Below, piece after piece: positions 13,087-24,606 of a stretch of 47,816 bases of DNA. The DNA is from Rodentolepis nana (lineage: Eukaryota; Platyhelminthes; Cestoda; Cyclophyllidea; Hymenolepididae). Location of the stretch: contig UZAE01000044.1 of NCBI GenBank assembly GCA_900617975.1, positions 1-47,816 of the forward strand. Direction: 5' to 3'. Positions within the stretch are counted from its first letter, which is position 1, and the number at the start of each line of letters is the position of its first letter. The notes under the pieces were generated by a model. It worked only from the letters and a program-made list of their open reading frames with translations, had not been told where the DNA came from and made no database searches. Position numbers and translations under genes: made by a program.

Positions 13087-13402
13087 GGGAGTGCGAAAGA
13101 CTTGCCTTTACGTGGTGCACTCTGAGCAACGTTTGCTCAAAATGTCTATAAACTGACAGTTGACTTCTGACTTCAAACTACCACAATCCCACTATATTTT
13201 ATATTCGGCCACTTTCACAGTACTCATCTTACCTTTTCTCTGCTTTGTGTCTGTCTGTCTCTTTTACATCTGTGAATCATTATTCTGTCCTCCTCTCGAC
13301 TTTTTTGTCACTTTGATGTTCCTCCTTCTCTCTGTAAAACCCGAAGTCAGCTAAAGGACTAATTATAACTATCAAAACGTATGCCATTTGATATAAATAA
13401 AT
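13087..13402 (+). mobile_element. SINE-like element, copy C
   Basis: Diverged full-length copy: degenerate head (GGGAGTGCGAAAGACTTGCC), middle with ACAGTACTCATC, and conserved end (GCCATTTGATATAAATAAAT). Lies between the cysteine-rich gene and the UQCR11-like gene. Confidence 0.8.
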
Positions 13403-14137
13403 GGTTCTTCATCTCTTTTTAATTGAAGTATTATTCTTTCTGAGCCTTTGTCTTCTTTTAACTCCTTATATTTCTACTTCTGGTTATATTAAATTGATTC
13501 TTCTTCAACTGGTGATTTGATGACATTCAAGTTCAGTAGCATAATTTCTTTAAGTACTACCACGTCGAGGATGTTAAGTAAAATTGAAATTTTCTATCAG
13601 GAGTGAAGATGGAATAATCAATAGATTAACGATTTCTGAGCATTTGTTAAATCTATTCACCCTGACCCATAGGTTTTCTCTCTGTCTCTCCGTAATTTGC
13701 ACTCAAACTACCCCTAGCACCTCTGCTCTAACTCTCAAGTAACAAAGAGCGAGAAATTGACTTTACTCCGCCTGTTCCTCCCTATTCTGACTGCTCCCTT
13801 TCAGTACTGTCGACTCCCCCCCCCCCTCTACACTTGCTTTCATTTCCAATTATTCAATAAACCTGAGCTCCGATATCAGGCCCTCCATAAGGACTTTATA
13901 ATAAGCTGGTGTTTGGAAGATCATTGCTTTATTGGGGAGATGTCTGAACAAGTTTAGCCTGGCAGTTAAAATTGATTCAGTTAGAATTGGAGTCACCTCA
14001 CTTTTCAATGTTATTTTGATTTGTCATGATTGCAAGTGCGCAAAAATAATGAACAGAACAATTGATTTATTAAATTGTTTCATTTAATTAGTACTTTTTA
14101 GTATTAAATGGAATGTTCGTAATATTCGGCTTAAAAT

Positions 14138-14322
14138 TTATTTATATCAAATGCCAAGCGTTTTGATAGTTGCCATTAGCCCTTTAGTGAAAAGAAGTCG
14201 AAAGTCCAAAGATGTAAAAGAGACGGACACAAAGCTAGAAAAGGTGAGGTAAGTACTGTGAAGTAGTCGAATAAGACCCAGTGGAGACATGGTAGTTTGA
14301 AGTCAGAAGCCAGTTAATAGAG
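14138..14322 (-). mobile_element. SINE-like element, copy D, truncated
   Basis: Reverse orientation: TTTATTTATATCAAATGCCA tail end first, then a shortened body. The head with CACGTG and the CGATAG block is missing, and part of the end near GAAGCC is deleted. An old, decayed copy. Confidence 0.75.
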
Positions 14323-14961
14323 TATAAAGACTATGTCCAAGAGATGTCAGTTCAACAAAAATCAATCTGAAAGAATATTTCTTTCAAATGAAACAAGTAT
14401 AGAGTAGCTTTTCAGAGAGCAGAGGTTATTATAAGTGTACTCTAATCATTTAAGTAGACACTCTATCTTGTCTTTACAAAGTTCATCTTTATTGCAATTT
14501 TACTTCCTATGAAAAGAATACTAAATTAATCCATGCAGAAAAAGCAGTGAGCTAAATTGAAGACTAACAGAGAAAACTCGATTCCAAAATTTATTCCTTA
14601 TAGGATAGATTCGGTGACCTGTAACCATTACGTACGGCTAAAAGCAGATAATGAGTTTCGTTTCAACAACATCTTCAAGCTCTCTGGTTCAAAGGTTATT
14701 TCGAATTTATATTACATCAGTTTCCATGTGTAAATGCAAATATTGCAAACGAACATATCAAGAACACGTATTACAAAGAATGAGAGTGACATTTTACAGA
14801 TAATTTAACTCAAAACACCATATCTCAAGAAGTCAAAATGCAACGCGGAAGATAATTAATAAAATTATATTCATTTACTACTACAAAGGGGCATTTCAAA
14901 AACGAAATAAGACGCTCTGAGGCAGAAGTTCTGTAACTAGTGTATCGAAAGCAAGTTGGGG

Positions 14962-15171
14962 TTAGTGAGGTGCCTCGTCTATGAATTTGCGTCTGTAAAA
15001 TGGAATTCGAGTAACAACAACGCGCCAATCGATAAAGTAAATGGCCAAAATAGCAGCTCCAGCTCCATATGTTGCGATTGGACGACCCCAATTTCGAGCA
15101 AAATTTTGGGCCACTTGCAAAGTGCAGCGAAGTGATTTAGCTGTCTTGGGTGAAAGAAACATTTTTTCCAT
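14962..15171 (-). CDS. UQCR11: Cytochrome b-c1 complex subunit 10 (UQCR11-like)
   Basis: Encodes 69 residues starting MEKMFLSPKTAKS. The core reads NWGRPIATYGAGAAILAIYF then DWR and IPF...KF, matching the UQCR11 family arrangement (NW..., one transmembrane helix, DWR, PY/PF...KF) as I recall it from vertebrate proteins. UQCR11 is the 6.4-kDa single-span accessory subunit of respiratory complex III in the inner mitochondrial membrane. About 15 residues longer at the N-terminus than the human protein; a second Met at residue 4 is an alternative start. Single coding exon. A splice acceptor (TTCTTTAG) ends one base before the ATG, implying a 5' UTR intron or spliced-leader addition. Confidence 0.8.
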   Translation of the reverse strand: MEKMFLSPKTAKSLRCTLQVAQNFARNWGRPIATYGAGAAILAIYFIDWRVVVTRIPFYRRKFIDEAPH

Positions 15172-15174
15172 TCT
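15172..15174 (-). other. Splice acceptor 1 nt before the UQCR11 start codon
   Basis: On the minus strand CTCTTCTTTAG is followed by A and then ATG. A pyrimidine-rich tract and AG so close to the start codon suggest either an upstream non-coding exon or a trans-splicing site. Sequence shows the motif; its use is inferred. Confidence 0.5.
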
Positions 15175-17471
15175 AAAGAAGAGTAAAAAATGAATCGATT
15201 AATCATATAGTATTTAAGCGATAGACAACCAATCATATGTAAATCAATAAATGTACAAAATCGATTGAATGATTACACGAAGTACACTCAAAAGCTAGCA
15301 CAAAAGCACATAGCATAAAAGTGCAATTACATAATAATAAATCAAATAAAAATGCGATTTATTGCATTGTTTAATCGCATTTCCAAATTCAATGATAATC
15401 TCACACAAGGATACAATCAAAATTAGACGGCAAACAAGGACGACTTATAACACAGGCTCATAAGACAAACTATATATTTCTACTGAATATTTGAAATCTA
15501 AAAATAGTTCAACGACTTTTTGATGTTAAAATTTAATGAGAACAAATTTTGAATAATAATGGATTAATAGAAGAACTCATTATAAATTTACACACTGATA
15601 TATATCTAATCACATTTAACGTAGTTCAAATTATTTCATTACCTTAAACATCATGCAAATTAATTTAACTAAGGGATTAACTTATCATGCCTTAATGAAA
15701 TGATGACACTGATGGCTGCTTTAAAATACTTTTAAGATGGGCTTTTATTTCATCTAATTTTACTGTTACATTTCAACATTCCTTGGAAAATTTTGATTTA
15801 TAGGCTTATTTGCATATTTTTAGGGATATACTAAAACGTTTAGTTCAATCGATCTGCCATGTACTCTTCTTGGTTATGGCAAACTTCTTCTGTTAAATCG
15901 AAATGAAATAAAGTTTGATGAATGAGAATAGTTTTCTATTGTTAAAATCCAATTTAAGTTCATAAAAAATTTCTTACCCCTTCAAAATATTTGATGTCGT
16001 GTTAATTTCATTTAATAAAGCAGATTGAACTACAAGTCATTATAGATTAGAAATGGCTTATGACAAAATTACCGTAGGGGGAATTTTCAAGTGCTCTGTT
16101 TGTGAAAAAATGTAAGTAATTAAAAACTATCTTTCCATTGTCTAGTGCGTTCGTAGTTGTCTTTAATTCTTTTGTATCGCTTTTTATATTTTAGCGTTTC
16201 AATTTGCCTTAGCCTTCACAGCTGTGATATTTCTAAACCTCATCGTCTCATTTGCCTCTTCAGTTTTAATATAACTTTTCCGAAAGACCAATAATATACC
16301 TCATAGTTATTCAAATTAAACGTTTTATGTCCCGTGGTCTTAAAAATATCAACATGGTAAAATGACGTACGCCAAGAAGCATTTAAAACTTACGATATAA
16401 GGCCAATGCTAATATTGGAGAATGAGGTGTACATTAAGATCACAGAGTAGTAAATCTTATCAAAAGTGATCAAATTGCACGAATCCGACAGTACAACGTT
16501 TGCCCAATCGTGTGGATAATCGGAATAATATGAAGGATACTTTGTCTATATTAATATACAGGTAATATATAAATTTCCAATGATCTTTAAATATTACGTA
16601 AATCAAATTTTAAAACCGGGTAAATTAAAATTCGCACGAGCCTAGCATTAATGCTCTTACTGAAGCTCACAACTATCCATCCAGCAGTAAGAGTAAATTA
16701 TGAATGAAAAATAGCCTAGCCTGTAACGTTCTATTGGGTCCAAAACCAGTCGAGATTGCTCAAATTTAGTATCTTAGTAAATCACATACCTAATTTTTGA
16801 CATATCATTGCGAAAATACTCGAAAAATAGCCTATTGAGCAACGTTATGTTATTTTAAAAAAACAAACCTATGAATTAGAACTCTTCATTGTTGAAATCT
16901 TGAAAATATATTGTCAGATCTCTTCCCTCTCCTCCTTCTTCAGAAGCTATTGTAAGGTACCAATATCAATCCCTGATAATAGGTACTTCTAATTATGGGC
17001 TGCGTGATTTCGTTATGCGCATCGAGTCGTACATACTTTTAATTCAGGTATTGTCAAAATCCTACTTTGGCTTTTCAAAATAGGCTTATTCTTAGTATTT
17101 GAAGACTTAATTTAGATGGGTCGGGCAATTGAAAACTCTATACAATTCCCAAATTATATGATCATTTAAAGGACAAAACAAAATATAAACAATGAAGCAT
17201 TCAAATAGAACTTAAAAATCAAGGAAAGTTATTCAAATTTAATGGAGGATATTTGCTTACTTTAAGTATTTATGTATTTTTTGTGTTATTAAAGTTGTTT
17301 TAAATATTAATAACTTATAATTCATGAGACATTAGAAAAATATTAGATTTATTGCTTAATGTAGGCATAATTAGCTAGGTGAAATATTTTTTAAGAAAAG
17401 GTTAAATTTCAAATGCATTTGCAAAATCGGCAACAACGCGGCTATTATGTGTCAAGGTGGCTTTTCTGTGA
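15175..17471. other. Divergent intergenic region between UQCR11 and SNAPC2-like genes
   Basis: About 2.3 kb of AT-rich DNA between two genes transcribed away from each other, so it must hold both promoters. I saw no repeat copy, RNA gene or convincing coding segment, and no clear TATA box near either start. Confidence 0.6.
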
Positions 17472-20400
17472 ATGATGTCCACTAGCGAAAGGTCAAATTC
17501 ATTACCACCTGATTATGTTCTTGTGCCTAATAGACTGCATCATAATGTATCGAATTGGTCACTCTGCGATTTAGATAAGATAGTCAGTGCTCTAGAAAGG
17601 TATTTTAAATTTTGTTTACATTTTTTAGAGATAATATGCTATCAATGGACGAGTTACATCTACTTTTGCCTAACATAAAACCGGAAGAGGTAATTCGTAA
17701 ATTAATCTAATTTTTTGTTTTAGATTGATCAGCTTATAAATTTTTGCCTTTCAAATAACAAAGCTGACTTCCCCGATTATATAGAATCCGATCCCGTTGT
17801 CTTTGAAGAAAATTCTCTAGAGGTATGTGTTTAACCGTAACTCCTAAATCAATTCTTTAAGATAGCGAAAAATAGCATTAGGGCCGTTTCTTCACCTTTA
17901 CTTGCTCCTGGATCAGCCGTTTCTTCGGTAATTCTAAGTTCAGTTTGTTTAACATATATTTAGGTTTTAAGCGATATCGCCAAAAACGAGTGCGATAAGG
18001 AATTGGCAACCATGTGCAATGCGAAAAATTTATGTGGACAAAGGGGTCTGATTTCGCCTAATTACGCTCGAATATACACTTATTTATCAGATTTATTCAA
18101 TTCTTCACATTCGGGGCATAATCTTGAAAACCAAGATATTGTGGCTATAGTCGACATGATCTATTGGTAAGTGTGACTATTATTAGTCTTGTTTTTTTAT
18201 TAAAAGAAACATTTTAAATAAATTACTTTGTTTGCAGTCTTCTTCAATCAGCGGATTACTTGGTGAATCAAGTTTCTTTCTCTGATTTGGATCTTGCTTT
18301 TTCCGATATCATGGATAAAATTGGAATCCTTTTGTCTGCCATTTCTAGTTCATATCATCATCGTTGTGTATTTTTGAAGAGAATGACGAACCTGCCCATT
18401 TACGACATCGAGAGTCTTGTGGAAAAATTTCCCACTGATAGCATTGCCATGGCAATGTGTCGAGTGAACTCGTTACCGTATACTGCGCCTATGCTAGTAA
18501 TGAAAGAAACCCAGCTTCCTTGTGATATCACGAAGTGCTTGCGTTTGAAAGCTGCTGTCAGGAATAAGTTTGAGGAGTACTGGGATTGTGAGTTTTCTTT
18601 CTAATGTCAAATACTATATTCACTGTATGCAGTTTCTAGCAAATTATAGTGGGCCAATGTGATGTCGATAGGTCTCATTTATATATCATTGTTTCGGTGG
18701 TTCTTCTGAATAAGGAGGTTGGAAAGTTCCGACGAAGTCTTCTTTATACGATAAATACGGGCATTTGCAGCCTGAGTTATGGGATATCTGGTTAACCGGT
18801 AATGTGGGGATAGTCTAAGGGCAGCGCTAATAAAAGATCTTATTTCTTTCCTTATCTTATGTGCCATCTCAGTCATGTCTTTCTGATTTTTCTGCTTATA
18901 GTTAAATATTTTAATGAAGATGATGGTGTGGAGAAGGTGCAGAAGGAGTTGGCAGCTTTTTCAGTAAATCCCTTTGGATTGTCAATGGAAACTGTGCCCT
19001 CATTACAGAAGTACTTTGACTCTCTCAACTCGTCCATGAGTCAATTTGAGAAAGCCGTCTCTTCTCGTGCCGCTTTGTCTTCATCTGTGGTTAATCCTGA
19101 TTCCAATTCGGTGTAAGTTACAAGTTCTTTTTTCTTTTCGTATTTTTTGCGTTTTCAGGAAAGTTTTTTCCTCTTCTATAACTTAGAACTTTGAGTCACC
19201 ATACTTTGTAACTTTTAGTTTTTGAATCAAAAGAAGGTAAAAATTTTACTAATCAAAAAGGTTGAACGTTTGGTGGAATTTTGAGCTCTGTATCTCTAAA
19301 GCTGGTACTAGTACTACCATCCAATTTCATTTTTGTTTTCACGCTTTTGAATTTTCAAAGTACTCCTTTATGCTTTAATAAAACTTAGATCTTTTTAGAT
19401 TGTAAATTGAACTATTTCTCTATTTTATGATGATTTAAGGAAATGAGATTTAACTTTATGCACGGTTTCACAAACATGTATTTCACAATTCGGATTGTTT
19501 CTTTTTGAAGTAGAAGGCTTCTATATCGAGTTGCTCGAATATTTTTTCGAAATGTGTTTATAATTATACTTGGTAAGCTTAACCACTGTAGAGAGAAATA
19601 TCTTATTCATCCACCTCTCTCTCTTGAACAATTTGCATTTGCCTTTCACTACCAAATTGCCGAGTAGAAAGTATTCTATAACCCTTCCTGAAGCCTCTCT
19701 CTCTCTCTTAGAAATTTAGGCATCTGTCAAACTAGAGATCACAGTCGGGTTCCCAAGTTAGGTTATTTGGGTCTACATATACCATGCCCACATTTTTCGG
19801 TAAAATGCGGTTATCTTTAAGCGCCAGTAATTGCAAATCTTGTTAAATATTCTTGGGGTGTTTTTATTTTAGACACAGGTCTCTGATTCAATCTGCTGCT
19901 AAACTCATTGCCAAATGCCAGCCCTGCAGAAACGTAAGTATCTTAACTTTTACTGCTTATTTGTAATAAAAAGTCTAATATAAATGTTTTGTGGAATAGA
20001 AATAAAGAAGCTATGAGAGAGGTCTGATCTTAACTATTTCACTCTGAACGCTCACCAGAGATTTCTAATTTAATTAAGAGTTTCTAATCGTATTTAATTT
20101 TTTTTTCATCCTGCGTTTTGTTAGTATTTGCCAAGTGGCAGTGGCACGAGCCTCATAACCACTTAATGAATGGACAACAGGAGTTGTGGGGGGGGGGGGG
20201 TGGTGTAGCTACGACAAGTCTAACATTTCCTTTTGCCACTAAAATCTGGGAGGGTGATGCCCACGAAGTTAAATTGAGCTAGGGCATTGGATGTAATCCA
20301 CTCATAAATTTATTTGTCTTCTTCTAGCACATTGACTACTCTTTATTTAAATATGCCTTCTTTACCTTTAGGGCTTAGTAAGGCGTGTGAGTGAACCTGT

Positions 20401-20698
20401 CGATCGAAGTGAAATTGACAAGTTCTTTAAAACTGTGAGTTTTTTGTTCTCTATGTAGTACTCGTATGCCTCATGATTAACGAACGCACTGTGCATATTG
20501 TTCATTAGTTGAATGTTTCGCGTACGATTGCCAAACCCTTAACTGAGAGAAGGAGGTCCCATTCTGTGAGCCGCTAATTTTAAAAATTACTATTATGCGC
20601 TTCCACATCTAACTTCTAATGTCTTTCTTTTGTACTAGAAAAATTCTTCAACCTCGTCAGGTCAGCCTCCATCGAAGATGTACAAAAGAGTTCCCTAG
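17472..20698 (+). CDS. SNAPC2: snRNA-activating protein complex subunit 2-like (SNAPC2)
   Basis: Ten exons: 17472-17599, 17629-17689, 17724-17822, 17862-17927, 17964-18166, 18238-18587, 18902-19112, 19873-19933, 20372-20434, 20639-20698; 433 residues. Three blocks match human SNAPC2 as I recall it. An N-terminal WS..D...IV.ALE..., LLP.IKPEEI..., resembles WSAREKRQLVRLL...SEAEIRVFL. A central Y..IYTYLSD...S.HSG..L...D.VAIVDM, resembles IYKYLSSVSRSGRSPELSAAES...LDLL. A C-terminal VNPFGLSMETV resembles LNPFLVPLELL. SNAPC2 is a non-DNA-binding subunit of the complex that binds the proximal sequence element of snRNA promoters. The human protein is 334 residues; this one has an extra region around 190-290. 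Introns are 29, 34, 39, 36, 71, 314, 760, 438 and 204 nt. Two adjacent ATGs are possible starts. The family is poorly conserved, so the call is by block similarity only. Confidence 0.68.
20188..20200 (+). repeat. Poly-G run in SNAPC2-like intron 8
   Basis: Thirteen consecutive G, a simple-sequence tract. A similar G12 run lies at 45056-45067 in the BPNT2-like gene. Confidence 0.9.
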
Positions 20699-21761
20699 AC
20701 GTTTTCAACATTTTGTGATGATGTAAATTTATGTAAAATAGTCTATAACAATTTCTTCTCTTGGCTTCATTACTACTAACGTAGATATTCTATTTATTTA
20801 TCTCCCATTGCAGGCAATTACAATGGTAACGGACATAAAGAGGGTGTATGTTCGCAATTTATGAACAAATTGTAGAGTAGGTAGTTTAAATGAGAGTTAG
20901 TAGTTATGAGATTCTGACCGGCAAAGTTGATATGATTTTGGAGCCATCATATTTTCGTGTATTCCTACTAGCACATATCCACTGGACAGAGAGGTATACG
21001 AGGTGGTAGATCATCCTTGTGGTTGTGGTGAGCGGTCAGTGCTCTCTGATCTTACACTCAGTTGCAAACCATCGATGGCTCCGAAAATCCGTATAAGTCC
21101 ACATTTCAGACATGGCCGGTCCCGGTAATGACAATGAATAGAATACCTTGAAAGATTCATCATCCAATTTTCACTTTCCATGGAGCATCTAATTATCGTC
21201 CGTTTAAATTTATCTTAATAAATTCCATTCGAACAAATTTATGGACTCCTATTTTGATAAGTGAAATTTCTGTAGCTTTACTAATGTTATCTAATGAGCG
21301 CGATTTTCGTTATTGTAGTTGTGAGCTAAAGTTTTTCGAAAGCTATTTTGCTGCTGGGACACGAACACCAATTTGTTTACTGGTGTATAATTCTGGCATC
21401 TACTAGCATTCTAATAATGCCCTTCTCATAAAGTCATAGGCTTCCCCTAGTTGAGTTGCAGCCTTCAATTTCAGATAATTTGCAACTATGAGTACAAGTA
21501 TGTAAACATCCATTAGTGCAAGTGAAAAATTCGCTGCTTTCATTCCTGTAGATGATTTAATAAAAAGGACCTTATCAAAAGTGTTTGAGGTCGCGAAAGA
21601 GAATGTTGGACCTGTGGAGTGTGCATCGCTAACAAAGCTGAACAAAATCGTTCTCGTAATGTTCTGGTCGAGAGAGCAGTAGCTCTCAGCCAACCAGCAA
21701 ACAATAGTCTCTTCACCCTAATTGTATTTTAATGGCATTGTGTCAAGGCTATATGACTGTA

Positions 21762-22084
21762 TTTATTTATTTCAAATGGCAGGCGTTTTGGTAGTTACCA
21801 TTACCCATTTAGCTGACTTCGGGCTTCACAGAGAGGAGGAGGAACATCAAAGTGGCAAAAAGTCGAGAGGGGGGACAGAAAAACGATTCACAGATGTAAC
21901 AGAGACAGACAAAAAGGCAGAGAATAGGTAAGATATGTACTTTGGAAGGGGTCGGATATGACATGCAGTCGGGCCATGGCAGTTTGAAGTCAGAAGTCAA
22001 CTGCCAGTTAATAGACCTTTTAGCCGTATGAGTATACGTTGCCCAGGGTGCACCACGTGGAGGTAAGTCTGTCGCACACCCCGA
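21762..22084 (-). mobile_element. SINE-like element, copy E, with target-site duplication
   Basis: Reverse orientation, near full length: TTTATTTATTTCAAATGGCA end, body, then the head CCACGTGGAGGTAAGTCTGT and CGCACACCCC. It is flanked by CTATATGACTGTA (21749-21761) and CTATATAACTGTA (22085-22097), a 13-bp target-site duplication with one mismatch, as left by target-primed retroposition. Confidence 0.9.
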
Positions 22085-22714
22085 CTATATAACTGTAGTA
22101 AACAATATTCACTCCATAAGTTTTACGTTAGGATTTTTATCAGAGACGATAGCCTAGAGTAAGCTAAGGCTTATTTGTATTGTATCAGTTGGAAATATGT
22201 ACGATCTAAAGATTGATGGGAAAAATAGTGTTTATTCAGCTTCAATTTTGAGTCATTTGAGGGTACTATCAATCATAGTTGCTTGAGAAACTACTATTCG
22301 TAAATAATAATACAAATATATCCTTTCTTTTTGACGCGGTGTCTTTCGAAGGAATATCCAGTTATCTTGTGGGGACTGAAGAGACTTCTTTTTGTCTACC
22401 TTTCTCACTCTGGGAGTCAATTAATGCTGAAGGACCGAGGGATTCCTCCTCTCTTTTCTATTTCTAATCAGATTTCTCCCGGTTATCTCTTCATTCGTTT
22501 TTTCCGCCTCCAGCTTGTTTCAAAGAGACCATCAAGAATGTGCAAAAGGCAATTTCTAACTTTGGTATTGTATATCTTGAAAATTCCTATTCGATCTCTT
22601 TCAGTTCTGGTTGTGGAATTCCGTCTGAAATTTGTCCATCATAAGTATATCCATCATTGCCTCTCATCATGGTTCATTTCTAAACTATATAAAGATGTTC
22701 TACTGGTGAGGAAG

Positions 22715-23031
22715 CATTTATTCATTTATATCAAATGGCAGGCGTTTTGACGGTTATCATTAGCCCTTTAGTTGACTTCAGGCTTCACAGAGGGAAGGAA
22801 AATTAAAATGAAAAAAGTCGAGGCAGGGTATGAGGGGGAGGAACAGAAGAATGTTTCAAAGACGAAGGTAGAAAAAAAGTGAGGTGAGTACTGTGGAAGT
22901 AGTCGAATGACATACAGTAGGGTGATGGTGGTTTGAAGTCAGAAGTCAACTGTCGGTTGAAAGACTTTTTTGCCGTATGAGTATATGTTGCCCAGGGTGC
23001 ACCACGTGGAGGTAAGTCTATCGCACACCCC
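22715..23031 (-). mobile_element. SINE-like element, copy F, with exact target-site duplication
   Basis: Reverse orientation, full length. Flanked by an identical 13-bp duplication ACTGGTGAGGAAG (22702-22714 and 23032-23044). This fixes the element ends: the head starts GGGTGTGCGATAG and the tail is short and A/T-rich. Probably one of the younger copies. Confidence 0.92.
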
Positions 23032-23407
23032 ACTGGTGAGGAAGTAGTATTAAGTAAAAATATATCATTCATTTCAGCCGGTATTCCCCCTCCCAATGGT
23101 TCTTTCACTTATTCTTCCTTATTAGATCCTCCTGGAAATCTTCGTATTTCGCCTATTTTTTATGTTTTATGAATCACTGACTGTCCAGTTCCCTTTATCC
23201 CTCATCGCTCTATTCTATGTCTAATGCATACCTTCGAATGCTCTGTTTAAGTTGCATCAAAAATATGCAGATAACCAGGTTTCGGTGTTCAAATCGTCCC
23301 GATTCTTGCTTTCAAGGGTCGAAGGAACCAACATGGGAGTTAAAGCTACTTCTGTTGATTTGATAATAACTTATGAGCACATGTATCCCTAACTTAAATC
23401 TAAATTG

Positions 23408-23454
23408 CTATGGGTCCTCGCCTTAGACTTTACTAAGGTAGTAATCCGCTACAC
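23408..23454 (+). repeat. Second repeat family, partial copy
   Basis: Ends CTTTACTAAGGTAGTAATCC then GCTACA, matching the ends of copies at 31781-31912 and 42417-42548. A SINE-like fragment (copy J) begins immediately after the terminal GCTACA. Confidence 0.6.
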
Positions 23455-23566
23455 TCTTCTGTCCCTCCTCTCGAATTTTTCCCACTTTGATGTTTCTCCC
23501 CTCTGTGAAGCCGAAGTCAGCTAAATGGCCAATGATAACTATCAAAACGCCTGCTATTTGAAATAA
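23455..23566 (+). mobile_element. SINE-like element, copy J, 3' fragment
   Basis: Only the 3' half is present: CTCTTCTGTCCCTCCTCTCG, then CTCTGTGAAGCC and CGCCTGCTATTTGAAATAA. 5' truncation is typical of incomplete reverse transcription. Confidence 0.8.
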
Positions 23567-23878
23567 TTTTTTCCCGATCTGAGTTATGTTGAAGAGAAAA
23601 TAGTGAATCCCAAAAATTGAAGGAGTTCACTTCTTTTGTAACGAGTGTAGGGTACTTGAATTTATTGTTACAGCAGAAATCATTATGAGCAAATAGTACA
23701 AGTTAGCATTCCTGAGGGACCACAATTCTAATGGCTTAAATGCAATATTTTAAAAGTACACAAGCTGACTTTCACCCAAACAAAAGTACTTGCAGCCATA
23801 ATTTGGTAGGAAATAGTAATATGAAAAGTAAATTTTAATTTGAAATTAACAATGCCTCTGTGGTACGATATATTCAAC

Positions 23879-24070
23879 TTAATTACTGAACATAGCGTTC
23901 TTTTCAGCAGTTTTAATTGGTTCGAATGATCCTATTAAGGCGAATACAATCAGCGAACACAACGCTTTGCAAGCATAATTGAGTACATCCCTTTCCACCT
24001 TCGCCTGTGTGGCAAGGATTCCAGAGGATTTTATATCCATCATATCAAGCCCACTCCTCACAGAAAGCAT
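23879..24070 (-). CDS. Hypothetical small protein with one hydrophobic segment (weak)
   Basis: 63 codons from ATG to stop with an upstream in-frame stop, so it would be a single coding exon. It starts MLSVRSGLDMMDIKS and has one hydrophobic stretch, ALCSLIVFALIGSF (about residues 35-48), like a small one-span membrane protein. I recognise no family and there is no independent support. Chance is a real alternative in AT-rich intergenic DNA. Confidence 0.2.
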   Translation of the reverse strand: MLSVRSGLDMMDIKSSGILATQAKVERDVLNYACKALCSLIVFALIGSFEPIKTAEKNAMFSN

Positions 24071-24606
24071 TCCGCTAATTCGATTTCAAGGCGAAGGAAC
24101 AGTTAACTAGTTACTTGACTTAAGTTTTTTTTCACTATATTAAGTCAATTAAATCAGAAGTTTCCACGAAACAATTGGATAAAAGACGCAGAGTTCAATA
24201 AATTGAGTAATTTGGAAATTTTTACCATCAAACCCACGAGTTCTGCATAGTCTGACAAACGATTGGCGCCACTTTGTCCGCAAGACTTCGATGGCTAGAG
24301 AATTGGAAGTGCGCCAGTCAGTTAAATGCCAACTAAACGGGCAGGCTGGTGATTGCTCCCTGAAGGCAAAGATTGTATGAAACCATATTAAATCAACATA
24401 GCAGAGCCCGGTGTTACCTCCCATTACTCAGTGCCTTTCCTCGTCTCAGTCAAATAAAAAGCATTTATACGCTTGAGGTGAATGTTTCGTAATCAGATTG
24501 CCAATATCAACGGCTTCCACAGACTGGACCTTCCCTAAAAAGTGAGCAATATATATGCATTGGCTAGTGCAACTAATTAAAAGGGAACTTCATATATTGA
24601 AATTGC

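Larger units (their letters stand above)
12323..14961. other. Intergenic region with repeats
   Basis: Region upstream of the cysteine-rich gene and downstream of the UQCR11-like gene. It holds SINE-like copies C and D, a short CT microsatellite near 12963 and a run of 11 C at 13816-13826. No supported gene. Confidence 0.6.

Noticed and set aside
21403..21693. 96-codon minus-strand open stretch with a hydrophobic segment
   Set aside because: It has no ATG start in its first two thirds, no splice context and no family resemblance.
22279..22750. Two overlapping open stretches of 62 and 139 codons
   Set aside because: Low-complexity, no recognisable domain, and the longer one runs into SINE-like copy F.
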